From positions 22,038,811-22,102,810 of the forward strand of contig OX637403.1 of the NCBI GenBank assembly GCA_951799425.1: a DNA stretch of 64,000 nucleotides. The letters are read 5' to 3'. The notes beneath the pieces were generated by a model, which worked only from the letters and a program-made list of their open reading frames with translations, did not search any database and was not told where the DNA came from. Within the stretch, counting starts at the first letter, position 1. Each line of letters starts with the position of its first letter. A program made the position numbers and the translations under genes. The stretch comes from Ilex aquifolium. Its lineage: Eukaryota; Streptophyta; Magnoliopsida; Aquifoliales; Aquifoliaceae. Positions 22,801 through 34,752 of this stretch are shown one piece after another.

Positions 22801-24305
22801 ATGCTGTGAAGTGGTAGAAAAAGAATTGAAAGAGTAGAAAAAGATCAAAAGTGATAAGAAAAAGAATGAGAGGGAAAGAAATAGATAATAGGTGATATGC
22901 TTTGTGTCATTACATGCACAATCAGTTAAATATCAAAAAAAAAAAAAAAGATTGGAGAAATTGGGAGAAATTCCTTTCCTTGTGTCATTATCACTTGAGT
23001 TCGTCAACTCTACCTGATTGATTTTGCCTATCATGTAATCCCTTCTCCCCCACCCTACAAAAAAAAAAAAAGGTACCAAAAGCACCTTACCAGGGAATGC
23101 TGCAATTTGTTTGCTTTGCTGAAAGTGAATTTGTGTTCCACAAAGTTGGTACCCTGTCAAATAGCTGATGACTTTTTACTATGTTTCCCATCAAAATATA
23201 CCTGGAAAATACATCAAAGAATATTAAGGCCAATAAGTGATGGTAGGATATAATACAGATTCAAATGGTAGAAGAATATTGCATTTTATGATGAAGAAAC
23301 ACCTGAGAATTTTTTGTTTTATTTTTCCTCACATATAGATAGGCATGTCAAACAAGACATCATGTGTATTGCAGGGAAATATAGATAGATATAATTGGTA
23401 TATTGACAATGCAACCTAATATAAGTTTCCAACATTAAAATCTCTAAACACTTGAAACCTATGAAGGTATTAATCTGCAAACATTTATGCAGTGAACGCA
23501 AACATTGAGACAGAAAGGATAGAATAATAACTTGAAAACCTTAGAAACACAAAGTAACTACGCATGAAATTTTGCATTTTCTTCTACACTTGTGATAGTC
23601 TAGCTTTAAATTTCTTTAAAACTTTTTTGTAGGTTTCAAGTGCCACAGCTACCTTTGCAATGATGTTCTCCTCATCAATGTCTGTCATAGAATATTACCT
23701 TCTAAAACGTTTTCCAGTTCCTTATGGTAAGTACATTTCTTGGCACAGACAATTTTTTTCCTGAACTGATTTTTTTAATGCTCCAAGAGCTTTTTCTTTT
23801 TATTTGGCAGAGTACAGAGTCTTGTCAGATGACTTCTCACTTCACTTGCGTTTTTTGTGGTATCTAATTGTTGTTGGATGTATTTGGCAGCTCTCTACCT
23901 TATTGTTGTGGCAACAATTGCTGCTTTTATTGGGCAACATGCTGTCAGAAAACTGATCAATTTATTGGGAAGGGCATCTCTAATCATCTTCATTCTGGCC
24001 TTCACGATCTTTGTTAGTGCAATCTCCCTAGGTGAGCTTCAACTTTCATCATTGATTGGACGCCAAATTAATGGTTTTTTTAGGTTGACAACTTGTAAAC
24101 TTCTATGGCAACACAAATTTTACAAGTCCTACTATTCTGATTTTGGGACAGTTTGATTCGTTCTTTCAGCCTGCCAATGGAATTATTGATTTCGTGTTAA
24201 AAATTCTTTCGTTTGACAGGTGGAGTTGGCATTTCAAATATGATTGGGAAGATTGAGCGGCATCAATACATGGGTTTTGAGAACCTCTGCAAGTATGAGG
24301 CTTGA
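19832..24305 (+). CDS. Sulfite exporter TauE/SafE family membrane protein, 479 aa, 12 exons
   Basis: Exons: 19832-20050, 20793-20952, 21276-21476, 21564-21628, 21856-21883, 21991-22076, 22151-22237, 22322-22372, 22557-22778, 23633-23726, 23891-24031, 24220-24305. All junctions are GT-AG, and phases agree through 1,440 nt. The N-terminus has a hydrophobic signal or anchor segment (about residues 12-30). The two halves of the TauE/SafE fold each carry a glycine-rich hairpin: [14 protein letters not shown] at about 95-108 and [14 protein letters not shown] at about 348-361. Several hydrophobic helices surround them. Length and sequence match the plant TauE/SafE proteins, such as Arabidopsis family member 3. 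Bacterial relatives export sulfite or sulfonates; the substrate of the plant proteins is not settled. The protein ends in a short soluble tail, FENLCKYEA. Exon 5 is only 28 nt, so gene finders may miss it. Confidence 0.93.
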
Positions 24306-25341
24306 CATGTAGGCCCCCTCCACAACCCATTTCAGATTCACTGGTGCTCAAGTTATTCTCCTCAGGTTACAGGAATTGGCCTCAAGATTGATCCAATTCT
24401 TGATGGATGGGGTACATGATGACAATTGTTCTGGTTCAGTTGCTCTGATGCTTAATAGTTTCCATTATTCATTGATAGCACATTTTTGTAAGAGTTTTGT
24501 GTGAGGATTCTCTCTGTTGCTAATACAACTAAACAGGTCCTTTAATTTCATTTTCTTCTTGTCAATAGAGGGAAAAGGAACAGCTTTCAGTGCTTGGTTG
24601 TCTTTTGAAGTGTGTTCTACTTATTTCCTCTGACTTCCCTTCCTCCAATGTGATTATAGGGTGTTATGCATGGAACTTTGGTTTTTAATTCTCTGGGAAC
24701 ACCTGTCATCCTGTATCTAATGAACTTATGTCTCCTCAAATAAGCTTCCTTTTCATTTCCCTCGATCATAGGTCAACCACTGTGTTGGTGGCAATTCAAT
24801 TATGTATATTACGTTCTATTTAAATCTATAGTGTACGATCTATCATTAAGAAAAAATGTATTGAAGAGGATCTGAATTCGTATTTCACTTGTGTATCTAT
24901 AGTATTGTGTGGCTATTAATACGTTAAGTCTCATTTATCGCATCACTGTTCCTTTCTTTTTTCCATTCCACACGGTGCATTGGCAAAGGAAAAAAATCAT
25001 TGGTGTCGAAGGCCTAAAGAGAGGAGAGAGAATTATGAGGCTACTAGTGAGAGGGGTCAACTGAGGTTGGAGTGGGGATAGGTTGGGGTTGGGAGGGAGG
25101 AGCCCGCAGTAGAGGAGAGTACATAGAAGGTGGGTGTGCACTGCACAGAAGAAGATGACTGATGGGGAGGAGGAGAGAGGTTTTTTTCAAAGGAAAATGT
25201 TATTTTGAACAAATTTATTGAGCTTATTTATTGATCTAATACATTATAGTCATTAAATTAGTAACAAATCTCAACCAATAGCAAGGTCCCTTGTCAATCC
25301 AATAACGATGATATCAAACAATAAATGATTTACTATATTGT
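24306..25341. other. 3' UTR of the TauE/SafE gene and spacer
   Basis: The first 250 or so bases are the likely 3' UTR. The rest is AT-rich, then G/A-rich around 25010-25180. I see no further gene. The last bases before retroelement 2 include its target site ATTGT (25337-25341). Confidence 0.5.
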
Positions 25342-26230
25342 TGTGGGACCGAGGTGAGACCTCCAGTGGGCGCCGCCCACAACAAACCACATTCTCTCTC
25401 TCTTTCTCCTCTGTTAGCTCTAGATCCGATTTAGGCTCTATGCCTAAGAAGCCCCATGAGATCTTAAAAAGCAACATAGATTTCAGTACATGGCTCAACT
25501 TCAGCACCTCAGTTGTAGAAAGGTACCTATGGGGCCTGGCATAGCCCACCACAACAGTGCCCAAAGCGCCCAAGGAGCCTCCTGGCGTCGCGCAAGGCAC
25601 TGCCCAACCGTCCTGGCGTCACCCAAGGTGCTTGCCCAGCCTCTTGGCGTCGCCTAAAGCACCCTGCCAGCCTCCAGGCCTCGCCAGTAGTGCCCAAGGC
25701 GCCGCCCAGCTAGCTGCCCCACCTTCGGCATCACTTGCACCTGGCGCCACCACACCTCTCGTCCTGACGTCGCCTCTGCCCGGTGTCCAGCTTGGCCTAG
25801 GACCTAGAGTCCTAGTAAAGCTCGACTCTGAGTATTAAGTGAATATTGATAAACAAAGTCTCTCAGTGAGCATATCACTTCCTACAAGTCAGGAATCAAC
25901 GTCCTAGTATGATTCTACCTCGAACATCTAAGAGATTGGTGATGAGGCCTATCTTATCACAACCTAGAGTTTGATTCTACTTGGAACACGACTTCCTATG
26001 TCGCTATAAATAAAGGTTATGGGTACCAGGTATGTAATTGAATACTAGCCTATTCACCATACACTTTTTCTTCGACTTGCTTACTGACTTAAGCATCGGA
26101 GTCCCTTTGGCCGCCTCCGACCATCGGTTCACCTAGGCGTTCTTTTGTCTTGCAGGTTCACCAAGGCTTCTCTGCCACCTTCTCCGTCTATACGAGGTGG
26201 TTACTCTTTGTGTGGATTTATTCCCGTAAA
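25342..26230 (+). repeat. 5' LTR of retroelement 2, 889 bp
   Basis: It begins TGTGGGACC and ends CGTAAA, where the 3' LTR keeps the canonical CGTACA. A TATA box, TATAAATA, lies at 26005-26012. A GC-rich block at 25545-25760 is made of degenerate CCTGGCGTCGC/CCCAAGG units. This LTR is 36 bp shorter than its partner because it lacks one stretch of that block. Confidence 0.9.
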
Positions 26231-26231
26231 C

Positions 26232-26249
26232 TGGCGCCGTATGTGGGAA
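26232..26249 (+). other. Primer binding site of retroelement 2
   Basis: TGGCGCCGTATGTGGGAA starts two bases after the LTR. The first nine bases match the complement of the tRNA-Asp 3' end. Element 1 differs at one position over the shared part. Confidence 0.8.
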
Positions 26250-26287
26250 ACAATTAAGTTTTCTACTAACCAAAAAGCCTTGAAACC

Positions 26288-27687
26288 ATGACCGGTGAGA
26301 AAGCCCTTGATCCCATAACCAACCGTTCACTACTTCCACTACCCCTGATCCACGAGAATCCCGCTAACTATGGCCTCCAATTATCAGAGGAGGTGCTGCC
26401 CCGTGTTGGGCAGGATCACTTAAGAGAAAATCCTCCTTCTCACCACAACCTTCCTGTTCTCGGTGTAGAAGGCGGGTTAGCCATTGAGATTGATTACAAT
26501 GAGGCAATCAGGAAGAAGATAGAGGAGTTAGAAGCTCTCAGGCAGGGCCTCATACGTCAAAGTGGCAAACAACTCGCTAGGAAGGTCTGGCGGTCAACCC
26601 GTATCGTAACGATCACATTGAGGAAGCTTATTCCTCCCAGCATAGGAGCCATTCTCAAGCAAGGAGTTACTCGACCCACAATTAGAGTCGAAGCAGATAC
26701 TCCCCCAGGAGAAGCGTTACTAACCGCACCCTCAAAGACTCTTCTCCAAGGCATAATCACCCTCATCGTAGGGGAGGGCGCGAAACACATGGACAACGCC
26801 GTCCTAAGGAGCCAAGGGGATGGAAGGAGACTCATTCCCGCTGTCAAAGGGAAGACTGTTGGGATGACTATAGAGGAGAAAAACGAAGGCGCTCTGAGCC
26901 AGCTCATGATGTGGCCACCCGGCTGCAACATGACTATGCTCATGACGACCCTATTTATTCAGCGAATGAGAGGGCGAGGCAGACCCTTGCAAATATAAAT
27001 ACCACATCTTTCGTTCGGTCCATACGAGAATACAAACTCCCACGAAAGTTCAATCCTCCGACTTTTGAGTTATATGATGGCCAGTCCGACCCCGTGCTTC
27101 ACATATGAGCTTACACTAACAAGATAGTCATTTGGACAAACTAAGGCATTGATGTGCAAGATGTTCCCTTCCAGTTTGGGAAAGTCAGTGCTTAAGTGGT
27201 TTCATGGGATGCACGTGAACTCAATCTACTCTTGGGAGCAACTCGCTGGGGAGTTCGTCTCTCGATTCATAGCTAACAGCCGAGAACCCATTACGATTGA
27301 TACACTTTTGGCACTGCGCAAAAAATGAGGAGAGACTCTCTAAGAGTACACCACGAGGTACTTGGAGACTTATGCCGACATCGAAGAATGCGACGAGAAG
27401 ACCGCTGCTGTCTCTTTTCGCTTGGGCCTCCCAAGGGAGAGTGAGTTGTGGAAACATCTCACTATGTGGCCACCCAAGAGCATGTCCCACTTGCAGGATC
27501 ACATCAGGAGATATGTAAAGGTGGAAGATGACAAATGGCTAATTGATCGGCTACCATCTCCACCGAGAAAGAATCAAAGGAAGGAGGGTAGCCCCACAAA
27601 CCCATCAAAGAGGGGGGAAATGTCAAAGGGGACAAATGACTCATCCCAAAGAGTCAATACTATTTTCAGAGAGCCAATCTATTGAAT
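26288..27687 (+). pseudogene. gag of retroelement 2, broken
   Basis: The frame from the ATG at 26288 runs to 26998, with an Arg/His-rich region scrambled by frame changes. The gag core continues in another frame from about 26911 (YKLPRKFNPPTFELYDGQSD) and back again at 27362-27685 (CDEKTAAVSFRLGLPRESEL, typical of the gag domain). Several stops lie between them, for example at about 27106 and 27325. The order of motifs is normal for a plant gag, so this is decay of an ordinary gag gene. Confidence 0.8.
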
Positions 27688-27689
27688 TT

Positions 27690-30600
27690 TAAATCAGATT
27701 AAAGATAAGGATTATTTCAGGTGGCCACCGAAGATGATGGGGGACCCCTCCACAAGAGACCAAAATCTTCATTGCTTTTACCACAAAGATAAGGGTCACC
27801 GAACAGAGAATTGTCGCACTCTCATGCGCCACTTGGAGAAATTGGTCAAGCAAGGTCACATATCTGAGTACATAGACAAGAAGAAGACTGTCAAGGAGCA
27901 GGCGAAACAACGAACTCAACCAGATAATCAGCCTCAGCCCAGGGATGGCCAGCCTCCTAAGGTAATAAACGTCATCTTCAATACCATTCCTCCAATTCAA
28001 GTTTACCTGGTCCATTCTCGGACCGAGTATCGAAAAGCCCGCTATCTTCAGCATGTTATGCAAACAAATCACAAAGGTGGCCATATTTCCAAGCTCCGAA
28101 GGGCAGAATCAGAGAGTGTTCCTATCACATTCTCAAATTTAGACTTGGAGGGAGTGGTCCACCCGCATAGTAACACCCTTGTTCTCACTCTCAACATGAG
28201 CGACTTCGAAGTAAGGCGCGTGCTCATTGACCCTGGAAGTTCAACGAAAATCATGTATTATGACATGTTCAAGAAATTAGGAAAAACTCAGGCCGACCTC
28301 CTCCCAACGACGACCTCACTCGTTGGCTTCAATGGCATGAAATTCTGGCCTCTTGGTAGGTTGCAACTTCTTGTTAAGGCCGGTACGCAAGTTGTCGAGG
28401 TGGATTTTCTAGTGGTGGACGTTCTGTCACCGTACAATGCCATCATGGGGAGACCATGGCTCCACCAGATGCAAGCGGTAGCCTCCACCTACCATCACAT
28501 GTTACATTTCCCTAATAATGAAGGGATAGTCGAGATTCGTGGAGACCAAGCTACTTCTAAGCAGTGCCTTAATGTAGGGGCTAAATTGATGGTCAAGTCA
28601 CATCAGGTCTTCATAGTTGATGAAGAGTTCCCCCTTCTTGATGACGTAGGGGTCAAGCCCAAAGACAAGTCAATCAAAGAGCTGCAGGTCATACTAGTAG
28701 ACCAATCAGATCCAGATAGATACTTCCTGATCAGTTGACAACTACTTGCACCCGAGAATGAGTCCCTTATTGGGCTACTAAAGAAGAACATCGAGATCTT
28801 TGCTTGGACACCTTATGAGATGCCAGGTATTGATCCCTCATTAGCTAGCCATCATCTTAATGTTGACCCTACTCGTAAGTCTGTTGGTCAGAAGAGTAGG
28901 AGGTCCTCCCTCCAGCATGTGGAAGCCGTTGACGAAGAGGTGGGCAAGCTCTTGAAGGCCAGTGCTATAAGGGAGGTCCAATACTCGGAGTGGCTGTCAA
29001 ACACCGTTGTGGTCAAGAAAAATAATGGAAAGTGGTGAGTATGCGTCGACTTCACAGACATCAACAAGGCCTGCCCAAAGGACCCTTTTCCACTCCCGAA
29101 GATTGATTAGCTTGTGGATGCCACATCTGGCCATGCAAGGATGAGCTTCTTAGATGCATATAGAGGTTACCATCAAATTTCCATGTTTGGGCCTGATGAG
29201 GAAAAGACAGCGTTTATCACACCAAAGAGGATCTACTGCTACAAGGTCATGTCTTTCGGCTTGAAGAACGCATGAGCTACCTACTAGAGAATGGTGACAA
29301 AGCTCTTTGGCTCCATGATTGGCCAAACGATGGAGGTGTACATAGATGATATGGTAGTTAAGAGCAAGGAGTTAGAGAACCACCTATCTGACCTTCAAGA
29401 CGTATTTGATATCTTGAAGCGTCACAAGCTCAGGTTTAACGCCTCAAAGTGTGCCTTCGGGGTGAGCTCCAGGAAGTTCTTAGGACACTTGGTGACACGA
29501 AGAGGTATAGAAGCTGATCCAGATCAGATTAAGGCTTTGCAGGCAATTAAAAAACATTCCTCAATCAAGGAAGTCCAAAGGTTAACGGGCATGGTTGCGG
29601 CCCTTAACCGATTTATCAGTCAATCTTCAGACAGATGCAGACCCTTCTTCTAGTTGCTTAGGGCAGGTCAGGCTTTCCACTGGGATAATGAGTGTGATAA
29701 GGCTCTCGATGACTTGAAAAGCTACCTCTAGACATTTCCTTTACTCTCCACTCCTTCGTAGGGGGAAGAGCTTCAACTCTATTTGGCCGTGTCCAAACAC
29801 GCTATAAGTGAAGTGTTGCTACGGGCAGAAGGGAGGGAACATAAGCCTATCTATTTTGTAAGCAAGACTTTATTGGGAACAGAGACCAGGTATACCCCCC
29901 TCGAAAAACTCCTTTTTGCCTTGGTTATAACTTCTCGCAAGTTGAACCACTATTTTCAAGCACACACCATTGCAATAATCACTAGGCACCCCTTGAGGAG
30001 TGTACTTGGTAAGGATCTCTCTGGTCGCATTGCAAAGTGGTCACTTGAGTTGGGGCAGTACGACCTCAAATTAATTCCAAGAATGGTGATTAAAGCACAA
30101 GTCTTAACCGACTTTATAGCAGAGTTTACGTATGAACTACCAAAAGAACAGGTAATAGCATGGAGCTTGCTTTCAGGTCCCAGCCTTGGGAATTACAAAT
30201 TGATGGATCCTCAACCCGGAAAGGATCAGGAGCCAGTATTGTCATGTTCTCCCCTTATAGGGAAGCCCTAGAGCAGGCCCTCCGGTTGGAGTTTGTTGCC
30301 ACCAACAACGAGGCTGATTACGAAGCATTAATCTTTGGTGTACGGGCTGCATTGAGACTGGGGGCAGAGGAGTTGACTATATACTCTTATTCTCAATTGG
30401 TGGTCAACCAACTATCCAAAGAGTACAACGCCCGTTCAAACACAATGACCTCGTACCTTGAGAAGGCAAGGGACTTGCTTGGACGGTTGAAGTCCTACAA
30501 GGTAATCCAGATCCCAAGAGACTAGAATGAACACGCAGATGCTCTTGCTACTCTAGCCTCCGATGATAAACAAGGTTTAAAGCGAACGATTGAAGTAGAG

Positions 30601-31905
30601 TATCTAGAGAAACCAAGTATACATGAGGACCCAGTAAAAGTCAATTGCGCAGAGCAAGCACCGAGTTGGATGGACCCTCTAGTCCAATATCTCAAGAATA
30701 GGACTCTCCTAGAGGATAAGAAGGAGGCAAAACGCATCGTCTCAAAGTCAGCCCGTTACTGGTTGTCACCGGATCATAAGCTCTACAGGAGGTCTTTTTT
30801 AGGGTCGTACTTACTATGTGTCCACCCTAGCAAAGTGAAAGATCTACTTTATGAGATCCACGAAGGAGTGTGCGGTGCCTATACTGGAGGAAGAAGCCTT
30901 GCCTTAAGGTTTATCTCCTAGGGATATTGGTGGTTGTACATGCAGAATGACGCACAAGTATACGTCAGGAAGTGCGATAAATGTCAAAGGTTTGCTACTA
31001 TACCTCGACAGCCAGCAGGTGACCTAAACCCACTCACGAGCCCTTGGCCATTCGCTCAATGAGGTCTCGACATAGTAGGTCCCCTTCCTCGGGCTCCATC
31101 CAACAAAAGGTATCTCATCACTGCAACTGATTACTTTACAAAGTGGATTGAGGCCTAGCCCCTCTCCAACATCCACGACACCGATACCAAGAAGTTTGTA
31201 TGGGAGAATATAATCACAAGGTATGGAATTTCTTACGTCCTTATATCTGAGAATGACACTTAATTTGATAGCTCAGCGTTCAAAGAATTCTGTTCGGTAT
31301 ATAGGGTCCGCAATTATTATTCCTCCCCTGCTTACCCTCAATCAAATGGGCAAGCTGAAGCTTCAAATAAGGTCATCATTGACGATATCAAAAAGAAGCT
31401 GGAAGCAGCCAAAGGAAGGTGGGTGGAGCAACTTTCAATGGTGCTTTGGGCTTACCGAACAAATCCAAGGCATTCTACAGGAGAGACGCATTTCTCCCTC
31501 TCATACGGTACAGAGGCCGTTATTCCTCTTGAAGTAGGTCTACTAACTATAAGAACCGGGGTCTATGAGCAAGATAACAATGATCAAACCCTCGAACATA
31601 ACTTGAATCTTATCGAAGAAAGAAGGGACCAAGCAATGGTTCGGCTGGCAGCATATCAGCAAGAATTGGCTAGATCCTACAACAAGAAGGTCAAAGAAAG
31701 GAGCTTCACACCTAGTGACTTGGTTCTTCGTAAGGTTCTCGCTCAGACTAAGGACCCTATGGATGGCAAACTGGGCCCTAACTGAGATGGGCCTTATAGG
31801 GTCGCGGCACGAGTAAGGATAGGAGCTTATAGGTTGGAGGAGCTTGACGACAAACCAATTCGCCGACCTTGGAATATCATCAATCTTAGAAAGTTTTACT
31901 TCTAG
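27690..31905 (+). pseudogene. pol of retroelement 2 (PR-RT-RH-second RH-INT), broken
   Basis: A zinc-knuckle-like CFYHKDKGHRTENC lies at about 27775. Protease with RVLIDPGSSTKIMY follows near 28220. RT has VCVDFTDINKACPKDPFPLP (about 29040) and YIDDMVVKS (about 29340). RNase H runs from 29783, and a second RNase H with LQIDGSSTRKGSGASI starts near 30190. The integrase zinc finger is near 30850-31000, and the DDE core runs from GLDIVGPLP (about 31065) to the PQSNGQAE-like region (about 31340). The natural end is a TAG at 31903-31905. More than ten premature stops interrupt it. Most are TAG, TAA or TGA at places where other Tat elements carry Gln, Arg or Trp, which points to C-to-T and G-to-A decay. 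Confidence 0.88.
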
Positions 31906-31997
31906 GTAATAATACCTTATCATTACAATAAGTCTACAACGACATTCATTTTGAAGCATTAATAAAGATAAGCTTGTTCTTTATAACTCTGAGCCTT

Positions 31998-32271
31998 CTT
32001 AAAGCCAACCTCTACGGTTGCACCTCTTAAAGCCAACCTCCACGGTTGCACCTCTTAAAGCCAACCTCCACGGTTGTACTCTTAAAGCCAACCTCCACAG
32101 TTGTATCTCTTAAAGCCAACCTCCACGGTTCCACCTCTTAAAGCCAACCTCCACGGTTGCACCTCTTAAAGTCAACCTCCACGGTTGCATCCTTTAAGCC
32201 AACCTCCGCGGTTGCACCTCCTAAAGCCAACCTCTATGGTTACATCTCTTACACCAACCTCCATGGTTGCA
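31998..32271 (+). repeat. 28-bp minisatellite, ten copies, between pol and 3' LTR of retroelement 2
   Basis: The unit is close to CTTAAAGCCAACCTCCACGG followed by TTGCACCT. Ten copies can be counted, with scattered base changes and small indels. It lies 90 bp after the end of pol. There are no unique spacers, so it is a tandem repeat. Confidence 0.9.
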
Positions 32272-32481
32272 ATTCAAAGACTTAAGATAAAAAAAAAAAA
32301 CTTACCTGCAGGAACCACGGATACATGAAACCTTCCAAGGGGGTGTATAAGGATTTAACAACTTCACTGTTACTATACTTCCTTTTCCTACGGATGTCAA
32401 GTGAAGCTGAGCAGGTACACAAAAAAGTAACTCTAAGAAAGACCGGTTTATACCTCATTTAATTTACTCCAATAAATGAGG

Positions 32482-32493
32482 TATGGGGGCAAT
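32482..32493 (+). other. Polypurine-tract region before the 3' LTR of retroelement 2
   Basis: The sequence before the 3' LTR reads TATGGGGGCAAT, with a GGGGG core. It is short and imperfect for a polypurine tract, but it is in the right place for plus-strand priming. Confidence 0.5.
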
Positions 32494-33418
32494 TGTGGGA
32501 CAGAGGTGAGACCTCCAGTGGGTGCCGCCCACAACAAACCACATTCTCTCTCTCTTTCTCTCTCCTCTGTTAGCTCTAGATCCGATTTAGGCTCTACGCC
32601 TAAGAAGCCCCCATGAGATCTTAAAAAACAACATAGATTTCAGTACATGGCTCCACTTCAGCACCTCAGTTGCAGAAAGGTACCTATGGGGCCTGGCGTT
32701 GCCCACCACAACAGTGCCCAAAGCGCCCAAGGCGCCTGCCCAGCATTGCCCAAGGTGCTGCCCAGCCTCCTGGCGTCGCGCAAGGCGTTGCCTAACCGTC
32801 CTGGCATCACCCAAGGTGCCTGCCCAGCCTCCTGGCATCGCCTAAAGCACCCTGCCAGCCTTCAGGCCTCGCCAGTAGTGCCCAAGATGCCGCCCAGCTA
32901 GCTGCCCTGCCTTCGACGTCACTTGCACATGGCGCCACCACACCTCTCGTCCTAGCGTCGCCTCTGTCTGGCGCCCATCTTGGCCTGGGACCTAGAGTCC
33001 TAGTAAAGCTCGACTCCGAGTATTAAGTGAATATTGATAAACAAAGCCTCTCAGCGAGCATATCACTTCCTACAACCCAAAATTCAACGTCCTAGTATGA
33101 TTTTACCTCGAACATCTAGGAGATTGGTGATGAGATCTATCCTATCACAACCTAGAGTTCGATTATACTTGGAACACGACTTCCTATGTCGCTATAAATA
33201 AAGGTTATGGGTACTAGGTATGTAATTGAATCCTAGCCTATTCACCATACACTTTTTCTTCGACTTGCTTACTGACTTAAGCATCGGAGTCCCTTTGGCC
33301 GCCTCCGACCATCGGTTCACCTAGGCGTTCTTTTGTCTTGCAGGTTCACCAAGGCTTCTCTGCCACCTTCTCCGTCTATACGAGGTGGTTACTCTCTATG
33401 TGGATTTATTCTCGTACA
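32494..33418 (+). repeat. 3' LTR of retroelement 2, 925 bp
   Basis: It starts TGTGGGACAG and ends CTCGTACA. It carries the same TATA box (33193-33200) as the 5' LTR. The GC-rich block has one extra stretch, about 36 bp, next to 32735-32775. Scattered substitutions between the LTRs show that the insertion is not recent. Confidence 0.92.
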
Positions 33419-33423
33419 ATTAT

Positions 33424-34100
33424 AACTATTTATGTTACATGCACGACACATAAGGTGCATTCATAAAAGAAAAAAATCAATATTTGTGTATTAATTAGGG
33501 TAGAACTTTTAAATTCAATAGTGTATTTGGCTAGGATATTTTGCGGGTGCAATTGGACCACACTTGTCCGTTTGTGATTTAATACTATGTTCATATTAGA
33601 TTACTATATTGTCCATCATTTTTACACCAAATATGTAATATAATATATGGTGTTGGTGGTAAAATTTGCACTAACCTTCATGTAAGTTGGGTTAAACTTT
33701 GTTTTCGAGTATTCAAGTCAACTCTTTGGAACTCTGCGAAACTTGCAAAGAAATCAAAGACTAAAGGGGAGAGCTTCGGGGGTCAATCTTTTGATCCTTA
33801 AGGCAGTATTCTTGTAAACAAAAATGAAGAATAACAATTAGGATCAAAGTTGCGTACCTTTCATGTTTCTTGAGGGAGTGAACTCTAGGCTCTCTCATCT
33901 ATTGTTAGGGAATCGGATTCTCTCTGTCACAGGAATATGGCAGACGAGACTCCTTTTGCATGAAGAATATTTGACTCCATCTCCCGCGGATAAGGACATT
34001 AAGACTCTTTTGGGGCGAGGGTCTTAATCTCTTCCCCCCCAAATAGAGGTAGCTTGACTTGGTTAAGGAGTATTTTTAATTTTTGAATAATTGATAATAG
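33424..34100. other. Spacer without a recognisable gene
   Basis: Mixed AT-rich sequence between retroelement 2 and the long-TIR nest. No open frame, motif or repeat was recognised. Confidence 0.5.
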
Positions 34101-34752
34101 AGATAGTTACATCCAAATCTCCTAAAATTTGACACTTAATTATTTAGACCCCTGATATTTTAAATATTACACATAGACCTCCTAAAGTTTATACACACGT
34201 AACACTTAAACCCTTACCGTTAATGTCCATTAATATATTCGTTGGTAAATTACATACATACCCCCTGAAATTTGTATGAGTGTAATATTTAAACCCCTCA
34301 AGTTTAAAATATTATACTTAGATAAAAAATAATCCAATCAAATATAGAATATCAAATATTTTAAATTTTACAATCAAAATTTATGTTCTATTATGTCATT
34401 TATTGAAATAAAATCAAAAATAAAAATCTAATTTTTTCTTTAAAAAATCATAATTAGTATACAATTATACTATCTATTAAAATAAAACTAAAAAACCAAA
34501 TAAGAGGTCAAACTATAATGAACACAATATCTTATATCGTTAATTGGGGTAATTTTGTTGTTTAATAGATTTCGTTAGTTTTATTACTAAGAAGGGGTCT
34601 AAGTATTACATGCGTACAATCTTCAAAGGGTCTAAGTATAATTTACATTATGTACGTACAACCTCAGAGGGTCTGTGTGTAATATTTCAAATATTAAGGA
34701 GTCTAATTTATTAAATGATAAACCTCAAGGGGTCTGGGTATAATTCTTCCTT
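34101..34752. mobile_element. Long-TIR non-coding element, copy 1
   Basis: The left end carries three degenerate modules of the type CCCCTGAAGTTTG...GTAATA, starting at AGTTACATCCAAATCTCC. The right end has the same modules in reverse complement, ending CTGGGTATAATTC. The middle is AT-rich. It has the same structure and interior as the complete copy at 61384-62409, but is shorter. It has no open frame. Confidence 0.75.

Larger units (their letters stand above)
25342..33418 (+). mobile_element. Ty3/gypsy Tat-lineage LTR retrotransposon 2, full length and dead (8.08 kb)
   Basis: Both LTRs are present (25342-26230 and 32494-33418), with a primer binding site, gag, pol in the order PR-RT-RH-second RH-INT, a 28-bp minisatellite and a polypurine stretch. 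The flanks ATTGT and ATTAT fit a 5-bp TSD with one change. Gag-pol is broken by many stops and frameshifts. The lineage call rests on the double RNase H and the absence of a chromodomain after integrase. Unlike element 1, it has no antisense genes; the minisatellite occupies the comparable place. Confidence 0.92.

Noticed and set aside
26557..26943. 128-aa minus-strand frame in retroelement 2
   Set aside because: Antisense shadow of gag with no domain resembling the antisense genes of element 1.
31998..32271. CRISPR-like array of 28-bp repeats
   Set aside because: Repeats are adjacent with no spacers, inside a plant retrotransposon.
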